The notes: generated by a model not told the origin, from the letters alone. A stretch of 64,000 nt of DNA from Alentia gelatinosa (GCA_950022655.1 OX465583.1:16205298-16269297), one strand, 5' to 3'. Shown: positions 11,149 through 22,980, counted from the first letter of the stretch. A program made the numbers and translations.

Positions 11149-11579
11149 ACAGACTCATGAGCGTGTTGAGCGGGTCGTGGAGGGGAGGAGAGGGTCAATG
11201 GGGCCGCTCACTCTCACAGTGCGAAAAACCCAAATTTACATATACGTCTGGCGTATGTAGCTATGATTTTGTGTAAATAAGTTAGTCTGGGTCAAGATCG
11301 GGGTTTGCTGCGAATGCAGTCATTGGCTACTCGTTCTACTCTATTCCTTATATGGAATTAGTGTAATGGGACAACTCCCTGCTCCAGCCATGCACATACT
11401 CACTCACTTATACACTCCCACACTCACGCAGGCTCTGAGCCTGTTGAGTAGGTCGGGGAGGGGATGTCCGACGTTTTAATGCAGCCAATGTATCGATTCA
11501 CAAGACGTCGAAGCCAAGCCACCTCCTCGTCCCAGTTCTAAATGCTCTGAGGTCAGTTTATCGAGCTGGAAAAGTCACC
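11149..11579. other. Short non-coding interval with a repeated spacer word
   Basis: Similar words, GTTGAGCGGGTCGTGGAGGGGA (11165-11186 region) and GTTGAGTAGGTCGGGGAGGGGA (11442-11463 region), flank unique sequence. This suggests an old local duplication of about 280 bp. No gene is seen. Confidence 0.45.
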
Positions 11580-13325
11580 GTTCGTTGCTGGGCGGCGGCC
11601 GGCGGCGCTGGGAGGGTTTCCTCCCGGCCCCGTGTCGGGCGTGTCGGACATGTCCTGACCGGGTCCGGGTGGTGTCGGCCGTGAACGGTTGGTGGCGGCC
11701 CTGTACGGGCAGTGTCGGTACAGATCCTAGTGCGTCGGGCACATGTCGGGTGGGTGTAGGGCGTGTTAGGCCGAGTGTCTGGCAGATACGATGCGTGTCG
11801 CCATGTCAGGCTGGTGTTAGGCAGTTGTACCTTGTGTCCGGGCCGTGTTTGGGAGGGTGTCAGGCGGGTGTCAGTGTTGGCCATGACTGGCCAAGTGTCG
11901 TGTGGCTGTAGGGCCGTGTTGGGCAGGTGTTTTGGCCGTGCCACGCGTCTCTCTGAACCATGTCGGGTAGATGCCCGGGTGGTATCGGAGGTGTCCTCCA
12001 TGCCAGGTAGCTGTCAGGCGGGTATCAATCAAGTGCGTGTCGTGTGGGTATTGCGGGGGTGTCCGACTGGTTCCTGTGTTGGGTGGGTGTCGTGCAGTTG
12101 TCAGGCAGTGTCCTGGCCACAACGTGCCATATCGGACGGGTGTCAGGTGTGTATCTTGCGGGTGTCGGGCCGTGTTCTGGCCATATCGTGCTGTGTTGGG
12201 CAGGTATCAGCTGTGTGTTGTCTGGGTGTCAGGCTATGTTCTGGCCATACGCTGCCATGTCGGGCGGGTTTCAGGTGTGTTATAGAGAGTTATCCCAAAA
12301 AAAATTTGGGGGATAAAATCGGGGTGCCGATTTTCTCCAGGAGAGTTCCCACACGGGTTTCAGGTGTGTGTCGTGCGGGTATCGGGCCATGTTCTGACCA
12401 TATTGTGCCATGTCAATCGGGTGTCAGGTGCATGTTATGCAGGTGTCGGGCCATGTCCTGGTCATATTGTGCTGTGTCGGGCAGGTGTCATGTGGGTGTC
12501 AGGCCATGTCCTGGCCATATCTTGCTGTGTCGGGCAGGTGTCATGTGGGTGTCAGGCCATGTCCTGGCCATATCATGCTGTGTCAGGCAGGTGTCATGTG
12601 GGTGTCAGGCCATGTCCTGGCCATATCATGCTGTGTCGGACAGGTGTCATGTGGGTGTCAGGCCATGTCCTGGCCATACCATGCTGTGTCGGGCAGGTGT
12701 CATGTGGGTGTCAGGCCATGTCCTGGCCATATCATGCTGTGTCGGGCAGGTGTCATGTGGGTGTCAGGCCATGTCCTGGCCATATAGTGCTGTGTCGGGC
12801 GGGTGTCATATGGGTGTCAGGTGCGTGTCGTGCAGGTGTCGGGCCATGTCCTGGCCATATCATGCTGTGTCGGGCGGGTGTCATGCGGGCCATGTCAGAT
12901 GGGTGTCAGGTGCGTGCCGTGCGGGTGTCGGGCCGTGTCCTGGCCATATCATGCTGTGTTGGGCGTGTGTCATGCGGGCCATGTCAGATGGGTGTCAGGT
13001 GCGTGTCATGCGAGTGTCGGGCTGTGTCCTGGCCATTTCATGCTGTCTCGAGCGGGTGTCATGCGGGCCATGTCAGATGGGTGTCAGGTGCGTGTCGTGC
13101 GGGTATCGGGCCATGTTCTGGCCATATCGTGCCGTGACGGGCGGGTGTCTGGCTGTATCCTGGCCATATCGTGCCGTGTCCTGGTCATATCATGCTGTCT
13201 CGAGCGGGTGTCATGCGGGCCATGTCAGATGGGTGTCAGGTGCGTGTCGTGCGGGTGTCGGGCCATGTCCTGGCCATATCGTGCCGTGACGGGCGGGTGT
13301 CTGGCTGTATCAGGCGCCCATGTCC
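11580..13325. repeat. TG-rich minisatellite, 53-bp and 89-bp units
   Basis: Degenerate GTCGGGC/GTGTC words start near 11580. Clean 53-bp units run from about 12450 (AGGCCATGTC at 12501, 12554, 12607, 12660, 12713, 12766). Longer units of 89 bp follow (GGGCCATGTCAGATGGGTG at 12888, 12977, 13066 and 13217). About 60 bp of unrelated sequence, with CCCAAAAAAAATTTGGGG, interrupts it near 12295-12350. Period lengths keep several plus frames open (up to 508 residues); these are not genes. Confidence 0.9.
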
Positions 13326-14330
13326 CGGGATGTCCGGACCATCGATCCCGCCGCCTGCCCACACGCCGCCAGGCATACCTGATGTTCAGAGAGGACGAGG
13401 ATGAAAGGAGGTCCGGGTTCCGCCGTCTTGTCCGTTTAAATACGCGCTAACGACATTCAGTGTGACCTCAAAGTGGCCACTATACCCACACATCCACCCG
13501 ACCACTTGAGATGCAGCCCGACAAGCCCCGACGTCAGGTTAGCCTGAAGGAAACAAGTTTAAGGTATTCAGTGCGAGCTGCAGGGGGGGGGGGGGGGGGG
13601 ACTGTTACACTACAGGCGGTGACTTCTGAGGGCGACTGACTCAAACAGAGACCTAACTTTATTTTCTTTCCCTGTGATAGGAGAGACGCAACGGTTCCCG
13701 ACAACTTCCCACACATAGAATTTACCAGAGACGAAACAAGATATTTTATATCTTAAACATTTAGAAATATACACCGAGAAAACTATTCGTCACACAGTCA
13801 ATTCAAAAAGGAATTTCAAGGGAGTCTCTCAATGACCCTCTCATGGGCAGATTTGATAAATAAATCAGCTCAATATTACCGAAAACACTATTAACAAACT
13901 ACACAATTAGGTTAGGTAGAACACCAGAAAACAAAATTATCTATGCTCTGAGTTACTATCATATAGATGCATATAATTTACTAATTCTTTCAAAGTTATT
14001 ACCTTGACCCTGAATCAGGAAACATAAGGAGAAGGCCACTATTTTCCTACGGGAATGAAATCACAATCGGGATAATTTCATGTATATTGACAGAGGTACG
14101 GTTTGATTACCGCCGACTAAAAGGTCGATCTTTCCTCTGAAAACTAAACCCAATACTAGGTGGAATGCAACCCGTGCCCACCACGAGGGGCGCTGCTTGG
14201 CGGTAGGCGGGGCGGGTGGAGATGGGTGTTCATATTTAGGGTGCAGGCCATCACCGTCAGACCAAACACCGCCTCCCACTGAGTGAGTCATTCAGAACAC
14301 GCCGGCTTGTTAAAGAGCGAAATGAGCATC
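13326..14330. other. Non-coding interval with a G18 tract
   Basis: A run of 18 G lies at 13583-13600. A short GC-rich piece at 14165-14225 includes CCACGAGGGGCGCTG, a near-match to the CTCF core that lacks one G. No gene is recognised; the minus ORFs at 13534-13716 and 14061-14291 are featureless. Confidence 0.4.
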
Positions 14331-14332
14331 TC

Positions 14333-15472
14333 ACAGAGTTACAACCACAGTGAGGTGTACATCACTAAGTTACACCCTGAGTGAGGTGTACATCTCTAAG
14401 TCATGCCCTGAGTGAGGTGTACATCACTAAGTCATGCCCTGAGTGAGGTGTGCATCACTAAGTTACACCCTGAGTGAGGTGTACATCACTAAGTTACACC
14501 CTGAGTGAGGTGTACATCACTAAGTTACACCCTGAGTGAGGTGTACATCACTAAGTTACACCCTGAGTAAGGTGTACATCACTAAGTTACACCCTGAGTG
14601 AGGTGTACATCACTAAGTTACACCCTGACTGAGGTGTACATCACTAAGTCATGCCCTGAGTGAGGTATACATCACTAAGTTACATACTGAGTGAGGTGTA
14701 CATCACTAAGTTACACCCTGAGTGAGGTGTACATCTCTAAGTTACACCCTGAGTGAGGTATACATCACTAAGTTACACCCTGAGTGAGGTGTGCATCTCT
14801 AAGTTACACCCTGAGTGAGGTGTACATCACTAAGTTACATACTGAGTGAAGTGAACATCACTAAGTTACACCCTGAGTGAGGTGTACATCAATAAGTTAC
14901 ATACTGAGTGAGGTGTACATCACTAAGTTATACCCTGAGTGAGGTGTAGATCACTAAGGTACATCCTGAGTGAGGTGTACATCACTAAGTTACACCCTGA
15001 GTGAGGTGTACATCACTAAGTCATACCCTGAGTGAGGTGTACATCACTAAGTCATACCCTGAGTGAGGTGTACATCACTAAGTTATACCCTGAGTGAGGT
15101 GTACATCACTAAGTTACATCCTGAGTGAGGTGTACATCACTAAGTTACACCCTGAGTGAGGTGTACATCACTAAGTCACACCCTGAGTGAGGTGTACATC
15201 ACTAAGTTACACCCTGAGTGAGGTGTACATCACAAAGTCATACCCTGAGTGAGGCATACATCACTAAGTCATACCCTGAGTGAGGTGTACATCACTAAGT
15301 CATACCCTGAGTGAGGTGTACATCACTAAGTTATACCCTGATTGAGGTGTACATCACTAAGTCATACCCTGAGTGAGGTGAACATCAATAAGTTACATAC
15401 TGAGTGAGGTGTACATCAGTAAGTCATGCCCTGAGTGAGGTGTATATCACTAAGTTACACCCTGAGTGAGAT
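14333..15472. repeat. 31-bp minisatellite, about 36 copies
   Basis: Exact 31-bp spacing (for example 14461 and 14492). Many units carry TACACC-CTGAGTGA-GGTGTA, a 6-bp stem with an 8-base loop. Variants replace the left half with CATGCC or CATACC while GGTGTA stays, so the stem is not strictly maintained. Stops prevent long ORFs. Confidence 0.95.
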
Positions 15473-16889
15473 CATGAAGTAATATACCTATAGTGGCAGA
15501 TATTCCCTATACAGCTTTTGGCTCTGAATCAGTGAAAATTTCTTACTGTTTTCTTGTACGTCGTTCCATTTAGCCCGCCGTAGGTGAGCTGGTGAAACGT
15601 GTTTATCGTGTCCGGATACCAGTTCACAAGTATAGACCGAGCGACCCGAAACCTACTTCAGACACCCTGCCTGAAGGCACCCACCAACTACTGTTTTCTG
15701 TTATTGTACTATACAATTGCTTCTTGAAAATCCATAGTGAAATCTGATGGTATTATTTCCAATTCATGTACACAGATCCCAACAGGACTAGTAGCTAAGT
15801 ACTACGAGATATTTTGATGTAGACATGTCACCCGGCAACATTGAATTTGATAAGATGTCTATGATAAAGATATAATATTATGTATGATGATCCAACTATG
15901 CCAATTTATTTTATGTTGATGTTTACACCTCTGGGAATACTCCCACGATGTGGTCACATGATGTGTAGCTTACTGCTTTATATCAGTGATTGATCTGTAT
16001 TGATTACATGTAGACTGGGGGTTGTCTGTATTGAGCCCTCGTTCCTCAGAGACTGGGGCCCTGTTAGATTTATCGCGAGCGAGTCACAGAGGGAGTGTGA
16101 TAAGGACACCTGTTATTGACTTCTTCACAAACCCTTTTTCTGCAACACAAACATTGTGTAGGCCACAGAGATAAACGATATCTGAAAGTGCTGACTTCCA
16201 GAGGCGTCGGTGCTATCGTATATACTCATGACACGATATTCTCCATATTTTGTACCTACGACCAAATCTTCATATTCTACACTTGAGGCCGAGTTGTCTC
16301 TGTATTTTATGCCCATTGCTATCATATACTCATCTATAGCCGAATGTGTATAAAACCTATTGCCAGGGGTGCAGTATCAATATTAATGTGTGGGGACAAT
16401 GTGACCGCCGTTCGCCTCACCAACAAAATATAACGCCGCAAACGAGATATGCGGGAAGCCAAAAAGATTAACAAAGACGGCAGAGGTCATTGGGTCACTG
16501 ATGAACGATTGCAATTTCAGATACCTATCACTATGAACCTCAAGCATTCGAACCCGTCGATGTGGATATCTAAGAACAGATAGAGGATGTCCGACACATA
16601 CTTAACATGGTAAAAAAAACCACGTAAACCACACCTTCCACGTTCTTAAACTTTGTATTGGGAACAGCTCCAAGCTAAGAAGGAAACAGGTGACATCGGT
16701 AAAATATTACCCAGCAACCACCGCGCTGCGGACATAGATGTTAGCAAATAAACAACATCTCTGGGCCCTCCCCCCCTCCCCGCCCCCCGGACCCCGGACG
16801 GCTGTCGGTCTGCAGCCCCGGTAACCAAACACCAGACTCACCACTGAGCACTTCAAAGCCCGCTTTTTACCGCTGAGCAGGTCGGGCAG
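15473..16889. other. Non-coding interval, nothing recognised
   Basis: Unique, mostly AT-rich sequence. A 66-residue minus ORF (16125-16325) has ordinary composition, but I recognise no family and see no splice context. A GC-rich patch at 16760-16820 has no clear promoter motifs. Confidence 0.45.
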
Positions 16890-16894
16890 GGTTT

Positions 16895-17220
16895 TCGCTT
16901 GTTGAGCAACTCACTGAGCAGTTCAGGGAGCAGCTCACAGAACAGACAGAGCAGTTCACAGAGCAGTTCACAGAGCAGTTCACAGAGCAGCTCACAGAAC
17001 AGACAGAGCAGTTCACAGAGCAGTTCACAGAACAGCTCACAGGACAACAGACAGAGCAGTTCACAGAGCAGTTCACAGAGCAGCTCACAGAACAACAGAC
17101 AGAGCAGCTCACAGAACAACAGACAGAGCAGCTCACAGAACAACAGACAGAGCAGCTCACAGAACAACAGACAGAGCAGCTCACAGAGCAGTCCACAGAG
17201 CAGCTCACAAAACAAAAGAC
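16895..17220. repeat. CAGAGCAGTTCA minisatellite
   Basis: Units of roughly 12-15 bp (CACAGAGCAGTT, CACAGAACAGACAGAG) are arranged in variable order. They give Ser/Gln-rich frames on the plus strand and Cys/Leu-rich frames on the minus strand. No gene is called. Confidence 0.9.
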
Positions 17221-17299
17221 AGCACCTCACAGGACACCCCAGTTCAAGGGAGCGAGTCACCGAAAAACAGACAGGGCAGCTCACAGAGCAACCCACGGA

Positions 17300-18020
17300 G
17301 CATCCTCATAGTACAGCTCAATGTGCAGTTCACACTACAATTCACAGTACAGCACACATTGCAGCACACAGGACAAAACAGAGAGCAACAATTCGCTGAA
17401 TAGCCCACTGTGCGATACAGAGTAGTTCACAGAACAGCTGAGAGTACAGCTCACAGCACAGCTCGCAGTGCAGCTCACAGTGCAGCTCACGGTGCAGCTC
17501 ACAGTGCAGCTCACAGCACAGCTCGCAGTGCAGCTCACAGTGCAGCTCACGGTGCAGCTCACAGTGCAGCTTGCAGTGCAGCTTGCAGTGCAGCTCACAG
17601 TACAGCTCACAGTACAGCTCACAGTGCAGCTCACAGTACAGCTTATAGTGAAGCTCACAGTGCAGCTTACAGAAAAGTTAACAGTACAGCTCGCAGTGCA
17701 GCTCACAGTGCAGCTCACAGTACAGCTCACAGTACAGCTTACAGTGCAGCTCGCAGTACAGCTTATAGTGAAGCTCACAGTGCAGCTCACAGTGCAGCTC
17801 ACAGTGCGGCTCACAGTACAGCTCACAGTGCAGCTCACAGTGCAGCTCACAGTACAGCTTATAGTGAAGCTCACAGTACAGCTCACAGTGCAGCTCACAG
17901 TACAGCTCACAGTACAGCTCACAGTACAGCTTATAGTGAAGCTCACAGTGCAGCCTACAGAAAAGTTAACAGTACAGCTCACAGAGCAGCTCACAGCACA
18001 GCTCACAGTGCAGCTGAGCC
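17300..18020. repeat. 12-bp CAGCTCACAGTG minisatellite, about 60 copies
   Basis: Period 12 with variants CAGCTCACAGTA, CAGCTCGCAGTG and CAGCTTATAGTG, plus an occasional AGAAAAGTTAACAGTA insert (17670, 17960) marking a higher-order duplication. As 12 is divisible by three, frames on both strands remain open (201-235 residues, such as repeated TVSC or AHSA). These are composition artefacts. Confidence 0.95.
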
Positions 18021-19215
18021 TGAGGAGCGGGCTTCTCGCCATGTGTCTAACTCATGCACATATGATGCATTAAAAAAGAGATAAAGAAAATGAGGGAGGA
18101 AAAATAACTGGAGCTACACAGGTAAATCCGTGAGCCACATGTGGAGACCGCGCCAAGTATGTCATGTATGCAGCCAGCCAGATACCACCACCTCCACCCC
18201 ACCTTGCCCCGCCCCACACCCAACACCCCACCCCCACCATACCCATCCACCTCACCCACCTCATCCACCCTCCTTTTCTTGTGAGCTATGGCTCGGCCTG
18301 TCTACCACTTTGCTGTATGATCCATAAGCAAAACATGGATAACAGAATGTAAATTATCAATTAGTATATCTTGGTACCATATACCTATGCCGGTAATTCA
18401 TACAGATACAAAGCTCCGCTACAGTTATGACATTTTATCCATCCCAACACATCCCAAAATTTTCACCACACCCTGATTCGGCCTATACACGCTTTAGCCT
18501 TCCTAAACTACTCTGGACAATCTGCTTTGACATGCTCATTTTTTGGCAGATATTCAATTGATTATAGATATTTCTAGGTACACATTACAAGTGAGACATA
18601 TTTACCCTGTTAGAACGTCCCTCGTTCCTCGATGAAATTTATATTCAATTGGATCTATGAGCTCGTTGAATATTTGTATAAGAGGAAACTTGGTGTGGAA
18701 GGTCGTATTTACAAGGTGAATGTGTTCCACTATATTTTACTTAATGATGATTCCAGAGTGCAATTCAGGGTTGATATCATCTTGGTTGTAAAATACATTG
18801 AGGTCAATTATAAAAAGTGATTCCAACGAAACATCATCATCTATAACAGAGACTTTTTCATTATATCTAAAGAAGCTGAGAAAGATATACATGTAGTAAA
18901 CTTTAATTTACTACGCTGAATGCACTTTCCTGCAGCTAAAGTAGATTCCTTGAAATAGAATGATAAAAATGGAGAAAAGTTATATCATTGCACCATATTT
19001 ATTATGAAAGGTGTAAATTACAATCACATTTACTACAGTGTTGATGTTCAGGATATAACAATCTTTTACCGATTACTTCTGCCACATGTAATTCTGTTTG
19101 CAACTTACTGCAATTCATATTCGCATTCCCAACACCCCTTCCCACCTCAACGGGGATAACACGTTTCTGGGCCTTCTGATATCATCCCTAGACCTCCTGA
19201 CCATCTGTCCCTATC
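18021..19215. other. Non-coding interval
   Basis: A C-rich CCACC stretch lies at 18180-18275; AT-rich unique sequence follows. Small ORFs (18632-18820 and others) show nothing recognisable. Confidence 0.45.
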
Positions 19216-19219
19216 TTAA

Positions 19220-19602
19220 CCCTTTCTGGCAGGGCAATGCCATATGGCATTCCCCTGGCCATGGCAGGACAATGCCATATGGCATTCCCCTGGCTGTGGC
19301 AGGACAATGCCATATGGCATTCTCAAGGGCATAGAAGAAAAATGTTGTATTTGTTCCTTTGTAACTTTTTGGAAAATTATTGCAGAACTATAAAAATTGC
19401 AGGACATATCAGGCTATATGTTGCAAGTGACTCCTCAAAATTTTAGAAAGTTCTGATAAGAATTAAGATTTATTGGACATTTCAAATTTGTAATATTTTT
19501 TAACAAGATAAGAGCCAAAAGCCGGTCATAAAAACACCACAATTGGTTCTGGTGCCTACTGTCGTATGGGTACATGGTGAATGATGTGTGGCTCTTGAAG
19601 AG
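19220..19602. mobile_element. TTAA-flanked MITE with three 16-bp palindromes, copy 1
   Basis: TTAA at 19216-19219 and 19603-19606 flanks a 383-bp unit whose ends begin CCCTTTC (left) and, read inward on the other strand, CTCTTCA (right). Near the left end AATGCCATATGGCATT occurs three times, at 19236, 19271 and 19306 (35-bp spacing). TTAA targets and CCC-starting ends are typical of piggyBac-superfamily elements. No transposase is present, so it is non-autonomous. Confidence 0.6.
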
Positions 19603-19619
19603 TTAAGTAAGCTTTTCTG

Positions 19620-20085
19620 GAATCTCTATCAGCCTGCCCAGAACTTCTGCCAACTCCCCCAGAACTTCTGTCAGTCTCTCCAAAACTCCTGTCAACTCTG
19701 TCAGAATTTCTGCTAACTCTGCAACAACTCATTAACTCTACTAAACTTCTGCCAACTCTTCCAGAATTCTTATCGAATCTGCCAGAAATTTACCAGAACT
19801 ATACCAGAACTCTCATCAATACTGCCAGAACTCCAGTCAACTCTACTTAAAATTCTCCTTGGGAATCCTGTCAACTCTGCCAGAACTCCTTTCACCTCTA
19901 CCAGAAATTTTGGCAGCGCTGTTTGAACTCCTGTCAACTGTACCAGAATTCCTGTGAGTCTCTCAAGAACTCCTGCCGACTCCGTCCACATTACCATAAC
20001 TCCCGTCAGCTCTGTCAGAATTCCTGTCAACTCTACCAGAACTCCTGTCAAATATTTCATAACTTCTTCCAATTCTCTTAAAACT
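19620..20085. repeat. Degenerate 24-bp minisatellite (CCAGAACTCCTGTCAACTCT)
   Basis: Units of about 24 bp with many substitutions give an 8-residue GVLVELTG-like period on the minus strand (19770-20129). No start context or other protein feature supports a gene. Confidence 0.8.
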
Positions 20086-20189
20086 AGAGAAGGCCTGTTT
20101 ACGAACTTTCCAAAGACTCCCCTCTGCATACAGTACTTTTTCCCTTCACCATTTCATTTAGTTTGGGAACAAGGATACTGCCAACACTG

Positions 20190-20355
20190 CCACCCATCAC
20201 CCATCACCTACCACCTGGCAACCACCACCTATCACCTGCCACCCGTGTAAACATCATCTCATGCTCCCTGTCCAACACTACACTGCCACCCGCCACCTAC
20301 CACCCTCCAGCCGCCACCTGCCGCCCGCCACCTACCACCCGCCGCCCGCCGCCAC
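20190..20355. repeat. CCACCTGCC-type C-rich tandem repeat
   Basis: CCACC, CCGCC and TACCA words alternate every 7-10 bp. It resembles 56690-56880. Confidence 0.75.
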
Positions 20356-20411
20356 AGTCGGTGCTCATCATGACCCCGACTCAAAGGTCGGCGTCAAATG
20401 AGACGCACGTG

Positions 20412-20437
20412 TGACCTGTGACCTTTGACCCTGGACC
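20412..20437 (-). promoter_or_regulatory. Triple DR1 nuclear-receptor-type site
   Basis: Plus strand TGACCT-G-TGACCT-T-TGACCC, then a fourth weaker half GGACC, all at 1-bp spacing. The complement contains GGGTCA-A-AGGTCA, the classic DR1 form bound by HNF4/COUP-TF/RXR heterodimers in animals. Binding is inferred from the motif only. Confidence 0.45.
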
Positions 20438-20459
20438 ACCGCTGGCGGCTGGCGAGTTG

Positions 20460-20760
20460 AGCAGGCCGTTTGTGTATGTGTGCGAGTGAGTGTATGTGTG
20501 AGGTGGGGGTGGAGTGTCTGGAGTTATAAGAACGTGGTGGGTGAGCAGACTGGGAGTGTATGAGTGTCTGTGAGGTGAGGGTGTTTGGAGTTATAGGAAG
20601 ATGCAGGGTGGTTAGGGGGTGGGTTCGGTGCGTTACTGGTATCAGGGTGTGTGGGACACAGCCAGGGGTGGTGTGGGGGTGGTGTGTGTGGTGAGTTACT
20701 GGTATCAGTCCGGGGGTGGGGCGGGGTATAATATACAGAACTAGGCCCAGCTGTGCTCAG
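20460..20760. other. GT-rich stretch with a TATA-like word
   Basis: Degenerate GTGTG/GGTGGGG tracts end in GGGGTATAATATACAG near 20717. A TATA-like word 300 bp from the DR1 cluster is suggestive, but no exon follows that I can identify; beyond 21087 lies a minisatellite. Confidence 0.25.
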
Positions 20761-21086
20761 GGCCAGTCACCCCAGTTCAAACTGACCTCACTAGTACACC
20801 GACCGTCAGATATATCGCCCACATGTGTTTCTCCCCTTCCGCTGGCCCGACCAGGGGCACAATCGCCCGCGCTGGACCGGGGTGAGTGAAATTGGCGTGA
20901 AGCGGTGGCGGGTCTGAGGAAGGCATCACTGTATATCACAGGGGAACACCACTGCCCACCTGCCCGTCAGGGGAGCCGTGGTCGGCGAGCGGTGATTGGC
21001 GGAGATATGAGTTGTAATTAGTGTTTGTTTTCTGGCTGATGAATGCGGCCATGCGCAGTGGGGCTCACGTGTGGAGAGAGGAAAAC

Positions 21087-22305
21087 GTGATTTCACATGA
21101 CGGTCACTTAGAGTGGGTGACAGAAGTGTGATGAAACCAGTCACATGACGGTCACTTAGAGTGGGTGACAGAAGTGTGAGGAAACCAGTCACATGACGGT
21201 CACTTAGAGTGGTTGACAGAGGTGTGAGGAAACCAGTCATATGACGGTCACTTAGAGTGGGTGACAGAGGTGTGAGGAAACCAGTCACATGACGGTCAAT
21301 TAGAGTGGGTGACAGAAGTGTGAGGAAACCAGTCACATGACGATCACTTAGAGTGGGTGACAGAGGTGTGACGAAACCAGTCACATGACGGTCACTAAGA
21401 GTGGGTGACAGAGGTGTGAAGAAACCAGTCACATGACGGTCACTTAGAGTGGGTGACAGAGGTGTGACGAAAGCAGTCATATGTCGGTCACTTAGAATGG
21501 GTGACATAGGTGTGAGGAAACCAGTCACATGACGGTCACTTAGAGTGGGTGACAGAGGTGTGAGGAAACCAGTCACATGACGGTCACTTAGAGTGGGTGA
21601 CAGAGGTGTGACGAAACCAGTCACATGACGGTCACTTAGAGTGGGTGACAGAGGTACGAAGAAACCAGTCATATGACGGTCGTTTAGAGTGGGTGACATA
21701 GGTGTGAGGAAACCAGTCACATGACAGTCACTTAGAGTGGGTGACAGAGGTGTGAAGAAACCAGTCACATGACCGTCACTTAGAGTGGGTGACATAGGTG
21801 TGACGAAAGCAGTCACATGACGGTCACTTAGAGTGGGTGACAGAGGTGTGACGAAAGCAGTCACATGACGGTCACTTAGAGTGGGTGACAAGGGTGTAAC
21901 GAAAGCAGTCACATGACGGTCACTTAGAGTGGGTTACAGAAGTGTGATGAAACCAGTCACATGACGGTCACTTAGAGTGGGTGACAGAGGTGTGACGAAA
22001 CCAGTCACATGACGGTCACTTAGAGTGGGTGACAAGGGTGTAACGAAAGCAGTCACATGACGGTCACTTAGAGTGGGTGACAGAAGTGTGATGAAACCAG
22101 TCACATGACGGTCACTTAGAGTGGGTGACAGAGGTGTGATGAAACCAGTCACATGACGGTCACTTAGAGTGGGTGACAGAGGTGTGACGAAACCAGTCAC
22201 ATGACGGTCACTTAGAGTGGGTGACAAGAGTGTGAGGAAACCAGTCACGTGACGGTCACTTAGAGTGGGTGACAAGAGTGTGAGGAAACCAGTCACAATG
22301 TAAAG
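21087..22305. repeat. 48-bp minisatellite, about 25 copies
   Basis: Unit CCAGTCACATGACGGTCACT followed by TAGAGTGGGTGACAGAGGTG. The 48-bp period is in frame and encodes repeats of TPLSPTLSDRHVTGFL on the minus strand through 22353-20926, broken by one TAA (TCA to TAA in one unit near 21932). There is no signal peptide, splice context or non-repeat domain, so I treat the frame as a by-product. Confidence 0.95.
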
Positions 22306-22374
22306 TCTGGACACCCAGACCTGCCAGGTGTAGAACCTGAAGGGGGAGTCCACATACTACATAGAAATTGAAGA

Positions 22375-22980
22375 CTTCCCGATGCACTGTTTAATTGGTC
22401 AAGTGATTACTTGAAATCAAGGAGACAGTCAGTAGTAGTCAATGGAATCAAAAGCGAACATAAAAAGGTGCTGTATGGTGTTCCACAGGGCTTGATTTTG
22501 GGCCTTGGGCTCTACTCGATGGTCGGAATCTAATCCCCTAACCATTAATGTTAACAAAACCAACATGTTGTGGTTTGGGACCTGACCTCGACTTCGAAGA
22601 GTAGACCTAATAGCACTGAGGTATGGTGATGCTCCCATGTCATTAAATCAGTGATTTCAAAATTGTTTAAATTGCATAAGATCAGACCCTATCTAACGTT
22701 TAAAGTAACAAGGCTAATTTATATCACCTCAATTAGACCGGTTTTCAAATACTCATATTTTCTTTATGGATAGGCCTGTGAACGTGTTCTACAGGTAATT
22801 AGCTAAAGAACGCCAGTTAGGAAGTAACACATGGTATGTTACATGGAGTACTTAGCTGACAGGTCAAGAAAGCAATTGCTAACCGTAAAGTACGAGTTAT
22901 TTAAAGACCAAGCACTGTTAGATCATAGGAGACGGGGCACGACTTGGGATTTTCAGGTACGGTTAAGGGGATATCGGTTC
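22375..22980 (+). pseudogene. Degenerate LINE reverse transcriptase fragment
   Basis: Reading 22390 onward gives a WSSDYLKSRRQSVVVNGI-like stretch followed by GVPQG-LILG (22470-22500), the RT motif-B neighbourhood of LINEs. After a deletion that removes the catalytic YADD box, 22515-22565 reads SNPLTINVNKTNMLWFG. Further along, 22660-22770 gives KLFKLHKIRPYLTF and LIYITSIRPVFKYSYFLYG, the thumb-region pattern. Multiple frame changes and stops show it is long dead. It starts just after the 48-bp minisatellite. Confidence 0.65.

Noticed and set aside
11763..13450. 508- and 257-residue Cys/Val/Gly-rich ORFs
   Set aside because: Produced by 53-bp and 89-bp tandem units in several frames at once; the Cys-rich look comes from TGT/TGC words in the repeat.
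14165..14200. CTCF site CCACGAGGGGCGCTG
   Set aside because: One base shorter than the core consensus and with a mismatch; too weak to list as a site.
16853..18084. Long ORFs on both strands (Ser/Gln, Cys/Leu, Ala/His/Ser, Val/Gln/Leu repeats)
   Set aside because: 12-15-bp tandem repeats without stops in most frames; no start context or unique domain.
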